DNA of 64,000 nt. Origin: Thiohalocapsa sp963704155. Lineage in GTDB: Bacteria > Pseudomonadota > Gammaproteobacteria > Chromatiales > Chromatiaceae. A program made the translations under genes and the position numbers. The stretch is taken from positions 62,001-126,000 of the forward strand of contig CAVPHF010000007.1 in the NCBI GenBank assembly GCA_963704155.1, given 5' to 3'. Below the pieces are notes generated by a model. It worked only from the letters and a program-made list of their open reading frames with translations. It was not told where the DNA came from and did not search any database. Shown in pieces: positions 27,858 to 36,417 of this stretch. Position 1 is the first letter of the stretch. Each line of letters begins with the position of its first letter.

Positions 27858-28507
27858 GCGGCGTCATTGACACAACGGTGCTGGTCATCGACGACCACCC
27901 CCTGTTTCGAAAGGGGGTCGCCGATCTGATCGGCATGGAGCCAGCGCTGCGGCTGATCGGCGAGGCCGCCGATGGCGTTGCGGGCGTGCGACTCGCGGGT
28001 GAGCTGGCCCCAGACCTGATTCTGCTCGATCTGCACATGAAGGGCATCGACGGCATCGAGACACTGAAACGGCTGCGTGCCGACGACGCCATCGATTCGC
28101 GGATCATCATGCTCACCGTGTCTGATACCGAGTCCGACGTGCTCGCCGCGCTGCGCGCCGGCGCCGATGGTTATCTGCTCAAGGATATGGAACCGGAGGA
28201 CATGCTCGAACTATTGCGCGAGGCCACCCGCGGCCGGCTGGTGATCAGCCCGCAGCTTACCGAATTGCTTGCCCGCGCGCTGCGTCAGTCGGTCACGCCG
28301 CAACATCCCGACCAGGCCGGCCTGACCCCGCGCGAGCACGAGATCCTGGAACTGATCGCAAGGGGCTACAGCAACAAGCTGATCGCACGCGAACTCGATC
28401 TGGCCGTCGGCACCATCAAGGTCCACGTCAAGCACATCCTGAAGAAACTCGGTCTGAAGACCCGCGTCGAGGCCGCCGTCTGGGTGGTCAATGCACGCAA
28501 GCGTTGA
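27854..28507 (+). CDS. narL: NarL-like response regulator
   Basis: Response regulator of 217 residues, like E. coli NarL (216). The GTG start overlaps the narX stop as GTGA; a longer frame beginning inside narX is rejected. The receiver domain shows VLVIDDHPLF with the acidic pair, LILLDLHM with the phosphorylated Asp, the Thr in LTVSD and the Lys in YLLKDME. The C-terminal LuxR-type HTH reads LTPREHEILELIARGYSNKL and GTIKVHVKHIL. It probably controls nap and related genes according to nitrate and nitrite. Confidence 0.92.
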   Translation: MSGVIDTTVLVIDDHPLFRKGVADLIGMEPALRLIGEAADGVAGVRLAGELAPDLILLDLHMKGIDGIETLKRLRADDAIDSRIIMLTVSDTESDVLAALRAGADGYLLKDMEPEDMLELLREATRGRLVISPQLTELLARALRQSVTPQHPDQAGLTPREHEILELIARGYSNKLIARELDLAVGTIKVHVKHILKKLGLKTRVEAAVWVVNARKR

Positions 28508-28588
28508 GCGCCTTCACAAAGCTTCGACATCCGCGCCACGACCACCGCGAGAGCGGTTCGCTCGCGCGCTTCGAGATGCAGTGTCGAC

Positions 28589-29149
28589 TCAGCTCCAGAG
28601 ATTGCCGAGGTCGAGCGGCAAGGCGTCGAAGGGCGCGACCGAGATGGTCTCGGTGCCGGATGCCGTGGCCAGCAGACGCCATTCGCTTTCTTCAAGCGCG
28701 AATGCCTCCAGAGAGCGGCGCTTGGGGTCGACCAGCCACGCATAAGCCACGCCGTAGTGGGCGTAGATCGGCATCTTGACCTCGCGGTCCTTGCTGGCGG
28801 TGGACGGGGAGAGGATCTCGCAGATCCAATCAGGAACGATCTCGAAACGATGGCCCTCGGGGATCTGCGGCATGCGTTCTCTGCGCCATCCCGCTAAGTC
28901 CGGCACCGCGACTTCCCGGTCGGTGATGAAATGGATCTCCGTCTCCACCAGGATCCACCAGCCGCCTGGTCCGCCTCGGCCGCGACCGTAGCTGCCGACG
29001 AGGTCGTAGGCCAGCTCGACCTCGGTTCTTGCGTGGGGGCCTGCCGGTCGCGGCTGCGTGTGCAGCTGCCCGTTGAGGATCTCACCGGTCAACCCCTCGG
29101 GCAGGGCCTCGAGCTGTTCATAGAGGGTCTGCTTGTAGGCATGTTGCAT
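28589..29149 (-). CDS. Uma2-family (DUF820) putative endonuclease
   Basis: A 186-residue protein of the Uma2/DUF820 family, a PD-(D/E)XK-type nuclease fold of uncertain biological role. Visible are a central TEIHFITDREVAVPDLAGW, then PDWICEILSPST with the acidic active-site residues, and DREVKMPIYAHYGVAYAWLVDP, all typical. AAGG lies nine bases before the ATG. These genes are often multi-copy and mobile in Chromatiales and cyanobacteria. It is isolated between narL (convergent) and a membrane-protein gene. Confidence 0.82.
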   Translation of the reverse strand: MQHAYKQTLYEQLEALPEGLTGEILNGQLHTQPRPAGPHARTEVELAYDLVGSYGRGRGGPGGWWILVETEIHFITDREVAVPDLAGWRRERMPQIPEGHRFEIVPDWICEILSPSTASKDREVKMPIYAHYGVAYAWLVDPKRRSLEAFALEESEWRLLATASGTETISVAPFDALPLDLGNLWS

Positions 29150-29240
29150 GGTGTGTTGCCTTATGAACGGGGATCGACGTTCACTGCGAGGATACTCCGA
29201 GCAAGGTGTTGGTCTTCGCGTTTCGTGCGCCGGAGGTCGA

Positions 29241-29648
29241 TCAATCAGCCGCTCCTGTTGCAGCCTTATTTGCGCTTTTCTTCAATAGCATGAGTTTGAT
29301 GGTGCCGAGGCTGATGAGCAGACCGAGGCCAGCTGCAAGAAACACCAGTGATACGGGCTCTACGGCGGTCGTGAGGGCTGAGACAGCGAACGTGGAGGCA
29401 CCAACCGCTGCGACGAACAGGGCGAAGAAGAAGAATAGCGACCAAGTGCGCACCATGGCCGTGTACTGTCCGCCGGCGGCCTGGAAGATGAGCACCAGGG
29501 GCGGCGCCAGGGCGCAGACGAAGAAGATGGTCAGCAGCGCAAACCAGCCGACCTCGGGAATCCGATGCGCCATGAAAGCGCCTGCCGTCGGACCAGCCAA
29601 GAACCCGACCGTCACGGCGGCGATCGACCAAAGTGTTTCGGTCCTCAT
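29241..29648 (-). CDS. Small membrane protein of unknown function
   Basis: A 135-residue protein (151 if the upstream ATG at 29696 is used) with four hydrophobic helices and a charged, alanine-rich C-terminal tail (LLKKSANKAATG). No known motif is recognised. No strong ribosome-binding site supports either start. The gene runs in the same direction as Uma2 with a 91-base gap. Confidence 0.55.
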   Translation of the reverse strand: MRTETLWSIAAVTVGFLAGPTAGAFMAHRIPEVGWFALLTIFFVCALAPPLVLIFQAAGGQYTAMVRTWSLFFFFALFVAAVGASTFAVSALTTAVEPVSLVFLAAGLGLLISLGTIKLMLLKKSANKAATGAAD

Positions 29649-29958
29649 CGCGGGAACCGTTCCCAGCGTCCTGGCCCCAAGCATCCTAACAAGCATCGCA
29701 GTAGGAAGCGTCCGTGCGCCGGGTTCGGTCTATTGCGCGGATATCTAGGTGCTGGATTGGCATGCTGGTTGTTCAAGCGTCTGACCTCGAAGCGCGTCTT
29801 GTCGATTATCCGGTCCCCGAATTGTACTCAGAAGCACCGGCGGCGTGGCCGATCATCGACAGCAAGCGTCGCAGCTCAGCGTCTGTCGGCCCCGAATCGG
29901 AATCGCTCGCTGAGAGGTGCCATCGATCCCAAACCATCGTCCTAACACGGACCGTCGT
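29649..29958. other. Intergenic region without a clear gene
   Basis: About 310 bases between two minus-strand membrane-protein genes. Short frames exist on both strands, but none has a ribosome-binding site, a recognisable domain or neighbour-like codon bias. No repeats, hairpins with T-runs or FNR-type boxes were seen. Confidence 0.5.
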
Positions 29959-31644
29959 TCAGGCGCTGCGCAGCCGGGAGAGCTTGATCAGTGCCACGGC
30001 CGCGAGCGGCAGCGTGAGGCCGATCAGCAGTGCCGTGATCATTAGGTCTCCGAGCTGGCCGTAATCCGCCGGGATGCTGACCACGCCGCTCGCCGGATCC
30101 CGTACTTCGCGCGTGACGAGAAAGAGCTGGTTGAGATACTTGGTGCCCAATTGTCCTGCCGATAGCGCGAGGTTGCTGAACGATGCCATCACGGCGAAGA
30201 ACGTGGCCTTCAGGTTGTCCGGGGCCGAGTTGGCGATCCAGGCCAGCATGGGCACCATGGCGACCTGGCCCAGCGGCGATTCGAGCGCGGTGTCGACCAC
30301 GGCGATGAATCGGGCATCGACGATGCCGCCAGTGACCGCGGCCGTCCATTGGTGCAGTCCGAAGTACATGCCGATGATGGGCAGGTAGAAGAGACTGCTC
30401 AGCAGGGTCAGAAAGACAACGATGCGCGCGATAGAGTGCTCGGCCATGAAGCGGCGAAAGATGAACAGACCGAGCAGCGCCAAGGTGCTGCCGATCAGCG
30501 ACAGGACCGACAGGAACTGCTGATCGAACGCCAGTTCGTCGATCATCCACCAGGTCTGTCCGGGGCCCGGCGTGGGCATGGCGCGGAAGACGAAGATGAT
30601 CAGCGCGGTGCCCAGCAGTTGCAGCCGCGCCTCCGCCTCCAGGTCACGCATCAGGCGTGTCATCAGGAAGAGCACGATGGCCATGGACCCGATAAAAATG
30701 ATCTCCTGGTTGTACGGGACATCGGTGAGGCCCATGCCGAGGGTGAAGACGACGAAGACCAGGCTGCCCCCGAGTATCCACCAGTTGGGCCTTGTCACCT
30801 GCGCTGGCCGCTCGAGGCGCTGTCGGGCGTCGACCGCGTGCAGACCTGCCGCCATCAGACGGCGCAGGTCGCGACGCTTGATGGCGCCTGCCAGCGCCAC
30901 GCCCAACACCGAGATCAGCGGAATGGCCAGTGCCATCTGGTAGATGAGCACATAGGTGGCGACCTTATCCGCCTCGCTCATGGCCTCGACGCCGGCGAAC
31001 AGATAGATGTTAGCCAGTGCCACGAGTACGCCGCCGCCGATGATGGCGACTCGTCCGAGCGTCTGCATAGTGGTGTGCATCAGCTTGAGCTGCGGAGGAG
31101 AGACGGGATTGCCTTGCGCATCGACCCGCGGAACCGCCTCGACCGTCATCGCGTCGGCCACAACGTCCTGAATCACGTAGCCGGTCGGCGCGAGCAGCAC
31201 GGCGAGCACGTACCATGCCTCTACCGGCATCACGGCGGCCATGGCCGCGCGCTCCATCAGCAGGCCGATCATTATCAGCAGGCTCGCGGTCAACATGGCC
31301 GCGCCCAGATAGACAAGCCCGGCCTTGTAGCGCCAGATCAGGTCCACCAAGTGCCCGAGCGGCATCTTCAACACCCAGGGAATGCCCGCCCAGAAAGCAA
31401 GTGCGGCGAGGAAGGATGCGGGCAGATCGAGATAATCCTTGACGAAGAAAGTGCCGACGATGGCCGTCAGACCCTGAATGCCGAACGCCACGTAGACCAT
31501 TAGCGGCGGCAGGTAGGACAGCCGCATCTCGCGGCCCAGCTCAAACACGTTGCGGTCGAGCCAATGGCCGAGCGCGGCCATGAGCTTGGGTTTGACGCGG
31601 CTCTTTCGCGCCTGGCTGGTTGGCCCGGTTTCTTGAAGGGTCAC
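29959..31644 (-). CDS. MFS transporter, BT1/folate-biopterin-like
   Basis: Integral membrane transporter of 561 residues with about 12-14 hydrophobic segments and a central cytoplasmic loop (about residues 250-290). The segment YLPPLMVYVAFGIQGL followed by GTFFVKDYL, GIPWVLKMPLGHLVD and GYVIQDVVADAMTVEAVP resembles the BT1/FBT branch of the major facilitator superfamily. The substrate cannot be assigned. The start is GTG. No transport partner or regulator lies beside it. Confidence 0.65.
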   Translation of the reverse strand: MTLQETGPTSQARKSRVKPKLMAALGHWLDRNVFELGREMRLSYLPPLMVYVAFGIQGLTAIVGTFFVKDYLDLPASFLAALAFWAGIPWVLKMPLGHLVDLIWRYKAGLVYLGAAMLTASLLIMIGLLMERAAMAAVMPVEAWYVLAVLLAPTGYVIQDVVADAMTVEAVPRVDAQGNPVSPPQLKLMHTTMQTLGRVAIIGGGVLVALANIYLFAGVEAMSEADKVATYVLIYQMALAIPLISVLGVALAGAIKRRDLRRLMAAGLHAVDARQRLERPAQVTRPNWWILGGSLVFVVFTLGMGLTDVPYNQEIIFIGSMAIVLFLMTRLMRDLEAEARLQLLGTALIIFVFRAMPTPGPGQTWWMIDELAFDQQFLSVLSLIGSTLALLGLFIFRRFMAEHSIARIVVFLTLLSSLFYLPIIGMYFGLHQWTAAVTGGIVDARFIAVVDTALESPLGQVAMVPMLAWIANSAPDNLKATFFAVMASFSNLALSAGQLGTKYLNQLFLVTREVRDPASGVVSIPADYGQLGDLMITALLIGLTLPLAAVALIKLSRLRSA

Positions 31645-32005
31645 GCTAGGATTCTCATTTCGACGGTGATGCAGTGCGGTTCATTGGGGCGACGCATCGG
31701 TGACACCAAGGCGTCGCTGCCGGGGTGTTGTCACGCGCAGTATTCTGCGGGATTTGGTCGGAGTAATCCCGTCGGTTTCCGATGGGGCCAGGCCCATTCC
31801 GCAATAGCGTCCCCAAGCAAAGCTGAACCGGATCGCATCAACGACCAACCATGGATGAGCTGAGCCGCATCTAGTTCCGAACCGAGTATCAGAAATCTGT
31901 CGTGCGCATCGCGCTGGCGCTGCCCCGCCGCCAAGCGCAGTGGCGGCCGTGCCGCGAATCGTCAATCGGTATACTCGCGGACATCGTCACAGCGTGTCAG
32001 AGAAA
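31645..32005. other. Divergent intergenic region with nested palindromes
   Basis: About 360 bases between the divergent transporter and amidohydrolase genes. A perfect 7-bp inverted repeat GCGACGC (31689-31695) / GCGTCGC (31711-31717) encloses a second palindrome GGTGACACC. This could be an operator or a cruciform. No open frame with coding character and no convincing -10/-35 pair was identified. Confidence 0.4.
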
Positions 32006-33007
32006 ATGGTTGCCCCAAACCCTACACGGCCGCACTGGCCGGTACTGGTGGTCGCGAGCTGGCTTTCGGTTTCGGCGGCCTCGGTTCAGGCGGCCCAACC
32101 GTTGTTCGACGCGCATCTGCACTACAATGCCGAGGATGCGGTGCACTACGCGCCGGAGGCAATCATCGCGCGGCTGCAGGCCAATGGCGTCCTCGCCGCG
32201 ACCGTGACGAGTCGGCCGCCGGAACAGGTACTGCAACTGCATGCGCAAGCGCCCGGATTGATTCTGCCGATGCTCGGCGTCTACCGCACACCGGCCGACA
32301 AGGCGACCTGGATGGATGACGTTGGTCTGCCCGAGCGCGTGGAGCAGACGCTCGCGGACGGGCCCTGGCGGGCTGTCGGTGAGCTGCACCTGTTCGCCGA
32401 AGACCGCCGCAGCCCAGTCTTCTTGCGCATCGTCGAACTGGCGACCGCACGGGGCCTGCCGCTGCTGCTGCATTGTGATCCGGCGGTCATCGACGCTGTG
32501 TTCGAACAGGTGCCGGAGGCGACGGTGATCTGGGCGCACGCCGGGGCTTATCCCTATCCACCGCTGCTTCGGGACTACCTTCAGCGTTATCCCAATCTGT
32601 ACATCGACCTTTCGGTCCGCGACCAGCGCGTCGCGCCGAACGGCCAGCTCGATGCTCAGTGGGAGTTGCTTCTGCTCGAGTCTTCGGAGCGCTTCATGGT
32701 TGGCGTCGACACCTACTGGACGCAACGATGGCAAGCCTTTGCCGAGGTCGTCAGCCAAATCCGCAACTGGCTCGATCAACTGCCCGAGGAGGTGTCAGGC
32801 GCCATAGCCTACCGAAATGCTGCACGACTGTTTGGGCACAGCATCAATGCGCAGTGTCGGCGAGATACCAATACTCGACAGCAAAAACAGGGACTACAAC
32901 AGGGTGGCGCCTGCAACGACGCCCGCGCGGCTCAGCGCCGCGCGAAGGCCACCTGCCGCAAGCCGCCGCCAGTCGCCTCGTTGATCTCGGAGACGATGTC
33001 CAGATAG
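32006..33007 (+). CDS. Exported amidohydrolase-family protein
   Basis: TIM-barrel metal-dependent hydrolase of the amidohydrolase_2 type. The signal peptide is VLVVASWLSVSAASVQAA; the mature enzyme begins LFDAHLHYN, the HxH metal motif. Further metal-site residues are LLLHCDP, VIWAHAG and the late Asp in MVGVDTYW. The catalytic domain ends at about residue 270 (RNAARLFGHS). A 50-residue hydrophilic, Gln/Arg-rich tail follows and runs 76 bases antisense into the barstar gene, suggesting loss of the original stop codon. The substrate is unknown. Confidence 0.75.
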   Translation: MVAPNPTRPHWPVLVVASWLSVSAASVQAAQPLFDAHLHYNAEDAVHYAPEAIIARLQANGVLAATVTSRPPEQVLQLHAQAPGLILPMLGVYRTPADKATWMDDVGLPERVEQTLADGPWRAVGELHLFAEDRRSPVFLRIVELATARGLPLLLHCDPAVIDAVFEQVPEATVIWAHAGAYPYPPLLRDYLQRYPNLYIDLSVRDQRVAPNGQLDAQWELLLLESSERFMVGVDTYWTQRWQAFAEVVSQIRNWLDQLPEEVSGAIAYRNAARLFGHSINAQCRRDTNTRQQKQGLQQGGACNDARAAQRRAKATCRKPPPVASLISETMSR

Positions 33008-33363
33008 GTCTCGGCGACATCCGGGGAGCGCGTGCGAAGCAGGTCAAGGTCCTGAAAGATCAGGATCAGCGGCGGATGTCCTTCTCCGGCCAGCCGCGTC
33101 TCCGGCTGCTGGACCTGCTCGGACAGGGCGTCCGACAGCGCATCCCAGTTGAAGCCGAAGTAGGCCGGAAATCCACATGCCTGGTACAGGGCGTGCAGCA
33201 GCGTCTGCTTGTCGAAGACCGGCGCGCGGTCGACGATGACGGCGCGGCAGTGTTCCAACTGCAATGCCGAGACGATATCGGCGACGGCGTGCTCGGCGGG
33301 CAGCTCCAGCGTGGCCGAGCGCGTGGTCAGTATCCGCTCGATCTGCGCATACAGCGGCGTCAT
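32932..33363 (-). CDS. Barstar-family ribonuclease inhibitor
   Basis: Cytoplasmic inhibitor of guanyl-specific RNases, 143 residues. The diagnostic barstar stretch is visible: a strand VIVDRAPVFDKQTLLHALYQ, then GFPAYFGFNWDALSDAL and the acidic loop LILIFQDLDLL. Its start overlaps the stop of the RNase gene by four bases, so RNase and inhibitor are co-translated, RNase first. Its 3' end overlaps the amidohydrolase gene on the opposite strand. Confidence 0.9.
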   Translation of the reverse strand: MTPLYAQIERILTTRSATLELPAEHAVADIVSALQLEHCRAVIVDRAPVFDKQTLLHALYQACGFPAYFGFNWDALSDALSEQVQQPETRLAGEGHPPLILIFQDLDLLRTRSPDVAETYLDIVSEINEATGGGLRQVAFARR

Positions 33364-33860
33364 TCGATCCTCCTGAAGCTGCGATAGTGGTCCGGCGTGT
33401 AGTAGACATCGCCGCCGGCTCCGATGATCAGCCGCTGCGGACCCGCATGACCGACGCCGGGGGTGCGGACCACGTACTCGCGATAGTAGCCGCGCTGTTG
33501 TTTCGGCAGGCGCCCCTCGCGATTCTGGAACACGCTGCCATCGTTGCGATGCGGATCGCGGTCGCCGCGCTCGATACGGGCAAGCTCGGGACCCAGATCG
33601 ACGTCGCCGCGGTAGACCAGTCGGCCGTCCCGGTCGTCGACGCGCACATCCCGGACGATCAGGCTCGACGGCTGCGCTGACTCAGACGCTGGCGCGGATG
33701 CCAAGTCCGGCGCCACCTCCGGCGCCAACTCCGACGTCAGGTCAGATGCTGGGCCGGCCTCCTGCAGGCCCTGGTAGGCAGCAAGCCAGTCACTCAGGTA
33801 CGGATACCCAAAAGCGACGGCCGCAACGATGATGCCTGACAGCAGGAGTCTCTGAATCAT
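33360..33860 (-). CDS. Guanyl-specific ribonuclease, membrane-anchored or exported
   Basis: A 166-residue protein with an N-terminal hydrophobic helix (residues 2-20) and an acidic, proline-rich linker. The C-terminal RNase Sa/barnase-type domain starts near residue 95 (HRNDGSVFQNREGRLP). The catalytic set appears as the Glu in YYREYVV, the Arg in GPQRLI and the His in TPDHYRSF. No clear signal-peptidase site follows the helix, so it may stay tethered on the periplasmic side. Paired with barstar. Confidence 0.85.
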   Translation of the reverse strand: MIQRLLLSGIIVAAVAFGYPYLSDWLAAYQGLQEAGPASDLTSELAPEVAPDLASAPASESAQPSSLIVRDVRVDDRDGRLVYRGDVDLGPELARIERGDRDPHRNDGSVFQNREGRLPKQQRGYYREYVVRTPGVGHAGPQRLIIGAGGDVYYTPDHYRSFRRIE

Positions 33861-33936
33861 GACCGAGGTCTCGTCTTGGATTTGGCCACAAGCGCACGGA
33901 TGGTGGCGCGCAGTCTAACGAAACGCGGGGCGCTTG

Positions 33937-34386
33937 TTAGGGGTGGGCCGGGGCGCGCAGCTCGATGCGGCCGATCAGGTCGTCGATCTCGGCGGACTTT
34001 GCAGGATCGAGGCGCTTGGCCTCCTCGAGTGCCCCTTTGGCGGGTCCGAGGCGTTCGGAGTGCAGGTAAGCGACGCCCATGCCGATGAACGCGGATGCGT
34101 TTTCGGAGTCGAGTGCGATCGCCTGCTGGAACTGCTCGATGGCGGCATCGTACTGCTGCCCTAGCAGCAGGGCGCCGCCGAGACGGGTATGCGCCAGGGT
34201 CGAAGTCGGGTCGGCCTGGACCGCTTGCGTCAGCGTCGTCACCGCCCCGTCGATGTCGTTCCCGGCGAGTTGCGCCTCGCCCTGGCTGATCAGACTTGCG
34301 CTGGCGCTGGTGCTTTCGCCGGCGATCAGAGCGACGGTCAGCGTGATTGCCGTCAGTGCAAAGATGATGCGGAAGGTCTTGTGCAT
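33937..34386 (-). CDS. Exported TPR-repeat protein
   Basis: A 149-residue periplasmic protein. An N-terminal hydrophobic signal (about residues 5-22) is followed by three tetratricopeptide repeats: AGNDIDGAVTTLTQAVQADP, the LGGALLLGQQYDAAIEQFQQ repeat and MGVAYLHSERLGPAKGALEE. TPR proteins often act as scaffolds for cytochrome complexes. It lies downstream of the octaheme cytochrome gene but beyond a strong terminator, so it is probably transcribed separately. Confidence 0.75.
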   Translation of the reverse strand: MHKTFRIIFALTAITLTVALIAGESTSASASLISQGEAQLAGNDIDGAVTTLTQAVQADPTSTLAHTRLGGALLLGQQYDAAIEQFQQAIALDSENASAFIGMGVAYLHSERLGPAKGALEEAKRLDPAKSAEIDDLIGRIELRAPAHP

Positions 34387-34476
34387 GGTGGTTGTGTTTG
34401 TCCGTGATATATCGATGAGAAACTGTAAATACGACCCTGCTTCAGCCGTCCAACTCGGATCGGCCGGAGCCCGATG

Positions 34477-34506
34477 AAAAAAGCCCGACGCAGTATGCAG
34501 TCGGGC
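34477..34506 (-). terminator. Intrinsic terminator of the octaheme cytochrome gene
   Basis: On the minus strand, GCCCGAC (34506-34500) pairs perfectly with GTCGGGC (34489-34483) across a 10-base loop and is followed by a run of six T. It lies about 90 bases past the cytochrome stop. A second strong GC-rich hairpin, CTCGCCG/CGGCGAG without a T-run, precedes it near 34541-34559. Confidence 0.85.
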
Positions 34507-34593
34507 CGGTAAGGATGAGGGCGAAGGTAAGCGGCGGCGCCTCGCCGCAATTCGGCGAGGGCGCTGCCTTCGATCGCGGCGAGTGCGCCGCTC

Positions 34594-36099
34594 CTACTTC
34601 AGCGAGCCTTTGCCGTAACGGGCCTCGAAGCCCTTGCGCACCGTCTCGATCTGGTCCTTGCTCATGCCGTTGAAGTACCAGTCGTGGCCCTCGATCGGCT
34701 TGAAGTGTTTCTCAAGCAGCGCAACGGCAAATTCCTCATTGCCGTCCTTCTTCACGACCGCGTCTTTCAGCTCTGGAATCCACTTGAAGTAGGTGTGCTG
34801 GGCCACCTCGTACATGCCGTGCCACCAGGTGTAGTCTGGTCCGCTCATCGAGGCGCCATGACGGGCGCGACGACCCTCGTGATGCCAGATCTCCCACCAG
34901 GTCCACTCGATCTTGTCGTCGAACGGCGCCGGCGTGATGTAGCCGCCTTCTTTCAGGTCGACCATGGCTGCCGCGATCGGCTTGGCGAACTTTTCGTTAT
35001 ACAAATCGACGACGTTGTCGAACTGGCTGTAGTGACCGTCGATGACGCTTTGCTCATGGCAGGCGTAGCAGATGTCTTCCATCTTGCCGCGGCGGTCCTT
35101 CCAGGTCAGTACCTCGACCACGGTCGAGCCCTTGGCCTCATCGCCGACGGCCGGCACCGGCTTGCCCTCAGGCACGTCGAACTCATTGCCGTCCTCGAGC
35201 TTGACCAGGTTGATCTTGGTCGAGATCGGCGGCCGCAGGGTCCAGGAGATACGCTCGCCGACATTGTGCGTCGACGCCTCGTTGGGCGATGCGCTCATGT
35301 GGCAGGTCGCGCAGGTGGGTGCCGCGCTGTAGTCGATGCCGGCGACCCATTTGTCCGACTCGAGGTTCATCTCGTTGACCTTGGCGCGGTAGATGATGCC
35401 GTGCTTGGACTCGTTGTAGACCTCGATCTGCGGATGGTCGGGGCCGACATGACATTTGCCGCAGGTGTCCGGTGTGCGCGCCTGTGCTTTGCTGAAGCGA
35501 TGCCGGCCGTGGCAGGCGGTGCAGGAGCCGAGGCTGCCGTCCGGATTGATGCGGCCGATGCCGGTGTTCGGCCAGCTGCCGGGCAATGGCCGGCCCTTGT
35601 GCTTGCCGTCGGCGACGAACTCGAGCTCACCGCCGTGACACTGTTTGCAGCCGGCGTTGACCGCGGCCGGGCCGCCGACCACCTCGCCGAGCAGATTGTC
35701 CAGCGAGCCCAGGATCTGGCCGGCCTTGGCGTGGTGGGAGCCGTCCATTTCCTGGAATTCCTTGTCATGGCACTTGGAGCAGTCTTTCGGCGTCACGACG
35801 ATGGAAACGAAGGTGTCCTCGTGACGCCAAGCGTCGACGTCGGTCTCCTCGGCCTGGTGACAGTCGAGACAGGTGACGCCGTTCTGGCCATGCTGACTGT
35901 GATTCCACTCCCAGTACAGGCCGGGGTTTTCCGACATGTGGCAGTCGATGCACTCCTGGCCCTTGGGGTCACCCCAGTCGACACCCGGCTGGCCTGCCGG
36001 ACGCACGGCCTCGGCGTTGGCCGCCAGCAACAGGGCGAAGCCCCCAGTCAGCAGGCCGGCGAGCCGCGCCGTTCGGCGGCTCTGGTTTCTTCTTAACAT
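34594..36099 (-). CDS. Octaheme cytochrome c, hydroxylamine oxidoreductase-like
   Basis: Periplasmic multiheme cytochrome. The start at 36099 follows GAGGAAAG; the longer frame upstream is rejected. The 501 residues hold a signal peptide (ARLAGLLTGGFALLLAANAEA) and eight CxxCH motifs at 50, 77, 107, 151, 193, 213, 263 and 344. ESKHGIIY and the C-terminal WHHEGRRARHGAS and GPDYTWWHGMYEV are HAO-family marks. No CxxCK occurs, so it is not NrfA. In anaerobes without ammonia oxidation such proteins are thought to reduce nitrite or hydroxylamine to ammonium; reverse activity is possible. Own promoter with tandem FNR boxes and own terminator. Confidence 0.85.
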   Translation of the reverse strand: MLRRNQSRRTARLAGLLTGGFALLLAANAEAVRPAGQPGVDWGDPKGQECIDCHMSENPGLYWEWNHSQHGQNGVTCLDCHQAEETDVDAWRHEDTFVSIVVTPKDCSKCHDKEFQEMDGSHHAKAGQILGSLDNLLGEVVGGPAAVNAGCKQCHGGELEFVADGKHKGRPLPGSWPNTGIGRINPDGSLGSCTACHGRHRFSKAQARTPDTCGKCHVGPDHPQIEVYNESKHGIIYRAKVNEMNLESDKWVAGIDYSAAPTCATCHMSASPNEASTHNVGERISWTLRPPISTKINLVKLEDGNEFDVPEGKPVPAVGDEAKGSTVVEVLTWKDRRGKMEDICYACHEQSVIDGHYSQFDNVVDLYNEKFAKPIAAAMVDLKEGGYITPAPFDDKIEWTWWEIWHHEGRRARHGASMSGPDYTWWHGMYEVAQHTYFKWIPELKDAVVKKDGNEEFAVALLEKHFKPIEGHDWYFNGMSKDQIETVRKGFEARYGKGSLK

Positions 36100-36287
36100 C
36101 TTGCTTTCCTCAGATCTGTCCGCGGTTTGCAAAGGGTTCAGGGTAGGGTGGCCAGCGTGGCCCGTCGGTGCTCGCCCTCCGGCGACTGCTCTTGTTGACG
36201 GGCGATCTGTCGGCATCGACACAACGCCGCCCTGGCGCGCGCCGGGGCTCCCTTTCCTGACTTTCCCTCGCCGGGTCATGACTAACC

Positions 36288-36301
36288 TTGATCCAACTCA
36301 T
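36288..36301 (-). promoter_or_regulatory. FNR-type box, octaheme promoter (proximal)
   Basis: TTGATCCAACTCAT matches TTGAT-N4-ATCAA at eight of ten positions, centred 195 bases upstream of the cytochrome start. With activation from -41.5, a leader of about 150 bases would result. No good -10 hexamer was found at that spacing. Confidence 0.65.
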
Positions 36302-36326
36302 GAATAGTTGCCCGAAGGGAGTCGCA

Positions 36327-36340
36327 TTGATCTTTGTCAA
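36327..36340 (-). promoter_or_regulatory. FNR-type box, octaheme promoter (distal)
   Basis: TTGATCTTTGTCAA matches the consensus at nine of ten positions. Its centre is exactly 39 bp from the proximal box, the same spacing as the two boxes before napD. It lies downstream of the fccAB terminator, so it belongs to the octaheme transcription unit. Confidence 0.72.
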
Positions 36341-36417
36341 TGTTCGCGCAGAAGGGGGCCTGAGTATCAGGACGAACGCGCGGGCGCGGCCTCTCGGCGC
36401 CTCGAGAGGTGATGCCC

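Noticed and set aside
30349..31503. Plus-strand frame of 384 codons
   Set aside because: Antisense to the BT1-like transporter and rich in Gln, His and Asp, a shadow pattern.
34684..36096. Long plus-strand frame of 470 codons
   Set aside because: It is antisense to the octaheme cytochrome, whose eight CxxCH motifs and signal peptide show which strand codes.
34594..36099. Octaheme protein as NrfA
   Set aside because: NrfA has five haems and a CxxCK catalytic site; here there are eight CxxCH and no CxxCK.
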